DNA from: Acidobacteriota bacterium | GTDB taxonomy: Bacteria > Acidobacteriota > Polarisedimenticolia > J045 | NCBI GenBank assembly: GCA_020350085.1 | Contig: CP070706.1 | Location: 668,607-675,326 of the forward strand | DNA length: 6,720 nucleotides | Reading direction: 5' to 3' | Notes under the pieces: model-generated | What the model saw: the letters and a program-made list of their open reading frames with translations, nothing else | Databases searched by the model: none | What the model was told of the DNA's origin: nothing | In this document: in pieces, positions 5,581 to 6,720 of the stretch | Position numbering within the stretch: position 1 is the first letter of the stretch | How the letters are laid out: the number at the start of each line of letters is the position of its first letter | Program-made: the position numbers and the translations under genes

Positions 5581-6673
5581 TCCCGAGTTCAGCATCTTGA
5601 TCGTGGATGACGAGTTTTCCGTCCGCGACTCTCTTCTCAACTGGTTCCGAAAGGACGGCTACCAGGTTCGTGCAGCCGCGAACGCGACCGAGGCTCTTCG
5701 CGCGCTCCAAGACCGCTCTTTCGACGTCATTCTGCTCGACATCAAGATGCCTGGCATGGATGGAATGGAGCTGCAGGAGCGCATACACAAGATCAACCCC
5801 AAGATTGCGGTGATCATGATCACCGCCTTTGCCACGGTCGAGACGGCCGTACAGGCGCTCAAGCAAGGTGCTTTCGATTACGTGACGAAGCCGATCGATC
5901 CCGACGAGCTGAGTCATCTCGTCCGACGAGCCCTCGAGCAGCGCCGGCTCGAGCAGGAAAACGTTCAGCTTCGAGAGACGATCGACGAGCTCGTCTCCGT
6001 CGACACGATCGTCGGTGAGTCTCCACCGATGCAGAAGGTGATGGAGCTGATTCAGCATGTGGCCAAGACCGACGCCACCGTGTTGATTCTCGGAGAGAGC
6101 GGCACCGGCAAGGAGTTGATCGCTCGAGCGATTCACGCGACGAGTCAGCGCCGCTACTTCCCGATCGTCCCCGTCAACTGCGGCGCACTGCCGGAGAGTC
6201 TGCTCGAGAGCGAGTTGTTCGGGCACGAGAGAGGAGCCTTTACTGGCGCCCAACATCGTCGCAAAGGCAAGCTCGAGATGGCGAATGGGGGAACGTTGTT
6301 CCTCGACGAAGTCGGGGCCATCAGCGCCAAGATGCAGGTCGACTTGCTCCGCGTGCTGGATACGAAGGAGTTCACCCGAATCGGCGGCTCACGTCAGATC
6401 CAGGTCGATTTCCGCACGATCTGCGCCACCAACGAGGACCTGCAGAAAGCGGTCGCCGATGGCAGGTTTCGCGAGGACTTCTTTTACAGAATCAACGTGT
6501 TCACGATCGAAGCCCCCCCGTTGCGCGCTCGGCGCTCGGACATCGCGCCGCTCGCGCGTCACTTCCTCGATCGTTTCGCGCGCCAGATGGACAAGCGGAT
6601 CACCGAGATCAGCGACAATGCGATGCAGAACCTCGAGAGCTACGACTGGCCTGGAAACGTACGCGAGCTTTAG
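5573..6673 (+). CDS. NtrC-family sigma-54 response regulator, cut short by an in-frame TAG
   Basis: The 366-codon open frame encodes a receiver and a sigma-54 activator AAA+ domain. Receiver: acidic pair D12/D13, phosphoacceptor D56 (VILLDIKMP), T84 and K106 (YVTKP). AAA+ (about 143-366): Walker A GESGTGKE (174-181), GAFTGA sigma-54 contact loop (221-226), Walker B TLFLDEV (241-247), ATN (285-287), FREDFFYR (299-306) and the sensor-II motif WPGNVREL (359-366). Frame stops with TAG at 6671-6673, directly after that motif, where the family has Gln or Glu and continues to a Fis-type DNA-binding domain; usual length is around 450-480 residues. As written, the protein would lack DNA binding. The start is ATG 5573, with GGAGAG 7 nt upstream and overlapping the kinase stop; an upstream open stretch in the same frame overlaps the kinase and is not part of the gene. 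It is the likely cognate partner of the heme kinase and activator of the two sigma-54 promoters. Confidence 0.9.
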   Translation: MSSPEFSILIVDDEFSVRDSLLNWFRKDGYQVRAAANATEALRALQDRSFDVILLDIKMPGMDGMELQERIHKINPKIAVIMITAFATVETAVQALKQGAFDYVTKPIDPDELSHLVRRALEQRRLEQENVQLRETIDELVSVDTIVGESPPMQKVMELIQHVAKTDATVLILGESGTGKELIARAIHATSQRRYFPIVPVNCGALPESLLESELFGHERGAFTGAQHRRKGKLEMANGGTLFLDEVGAISAKMQVDLLRVLDTKEFTRIGGSRQIQVDFRTICATNEDLQKAVADGRFREDFFYRINVFTIEAPPLRARRSDIAPLARHFLDRFARQMDKRITEISDNAMQNLESYDWPGNVREL

Positions 6674-6720
6674 AACGCGAACGAGCGTGCGATGGTCGTC
6701 GGTACGCCCCCGGCCATCCG
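6674..6720 (+). other. In-frame continuation of the response regulator beyond the TAG
   Basis: Reading on in the regulator's frame gives NANERAMVVGTPPAIR, open to the window edge. NtrC-family proteins continue after WPGNVREL with a stretch like (Q/E)NAIERAMVL, so this is the expected next part of the same protein, not intergenic DNA. The residue usually Ile or Val in NAIER is Asn here. An ATG at 6692 is in frame but has no convincing ribosome site, so separate translation of the remainder looks unlikely. The Fis-type domain should lie to the right of the window. Confidence 0.75.

Noticed and set aside
5303..6256. 317-codon minus-strand open frame under the kinase end and regulator
   Set aside because: It is antisense to well-supported receiver and AAA+ coding sequence, without recognisable motifs.

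Overview
The window is about 60% G+C (estimated by eye), with no tRNA, rRNA, CRISPR array or insertion sequence that I can see. It carries six protein genes in two divergent transcription units that meet at a 284-bp control region (3620-3903). The gene types suggest a Gram-negative, respiratory, probably anaerobic or microaerophilic bacterium: a Tat-exported iron-sulfur protein, an NrfD/HybB membrane subunit, a sensor with periplasmic c-heme motifs, and sigma-54 control. Desulfobacterota, Myxococcota, Acidobacteriota or a proteobacterium would all fit, and the sequence alone does not decide.

Leftward (minus strand), from the control region: (1) a soluble GcvH-like protein with an N-terminal cysteine cluster (2876-3610); (2) a membrane-anchored GcvH-like protein (1863-2642); (3) a HybA-type protein with four [4Fe-4S] clusters (921-1799); (4) a HybB/NrfD-type quinone-interacting membrane subunit that runs off the left edge (1-907). 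Both GcvH-like proteins keep the H-protein fold signature but have no lysine at the lipoylation position, so they are unlikely to act in glycine cleavage. Each has a well-formed -24/-12 sigma-54 promoter upstream (TGG-N10-GC, both with TTGCAA at -12).

Rightward (plus strand): (5) a membrane histidine kinase whose periplasmic loop has CxxCH and CxxxxCH heme motifs (3904-5580), overlapping by 8 bp (6) an NtrC-type regulator with receiver and AAA+ sigma-54 domains, including GAFTGA (5573-6673). The regulator frame is interrupted by an in-frame TAG right after the conserved WPGNVREL motif. Homologous-looking coding sequence continues past the stop to the window edge.

Working model (inference): the heme kinase senses periplasmic redox state or a heme ligand, phosphorylates the regulator, and the regulator drives the two sigma-54 promoters. 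These express a membrane electron-transfer module of HybA and HybB proteins plus two lipoyl-less GcvH paralogues of unknown function. A GTTG-N7-CAAC dyad occurs upstream of both sigma-54 promoters and is a candidate operator. The premature stop, if real, would remove the regulator's DNA-binding domain and could break the circuit.
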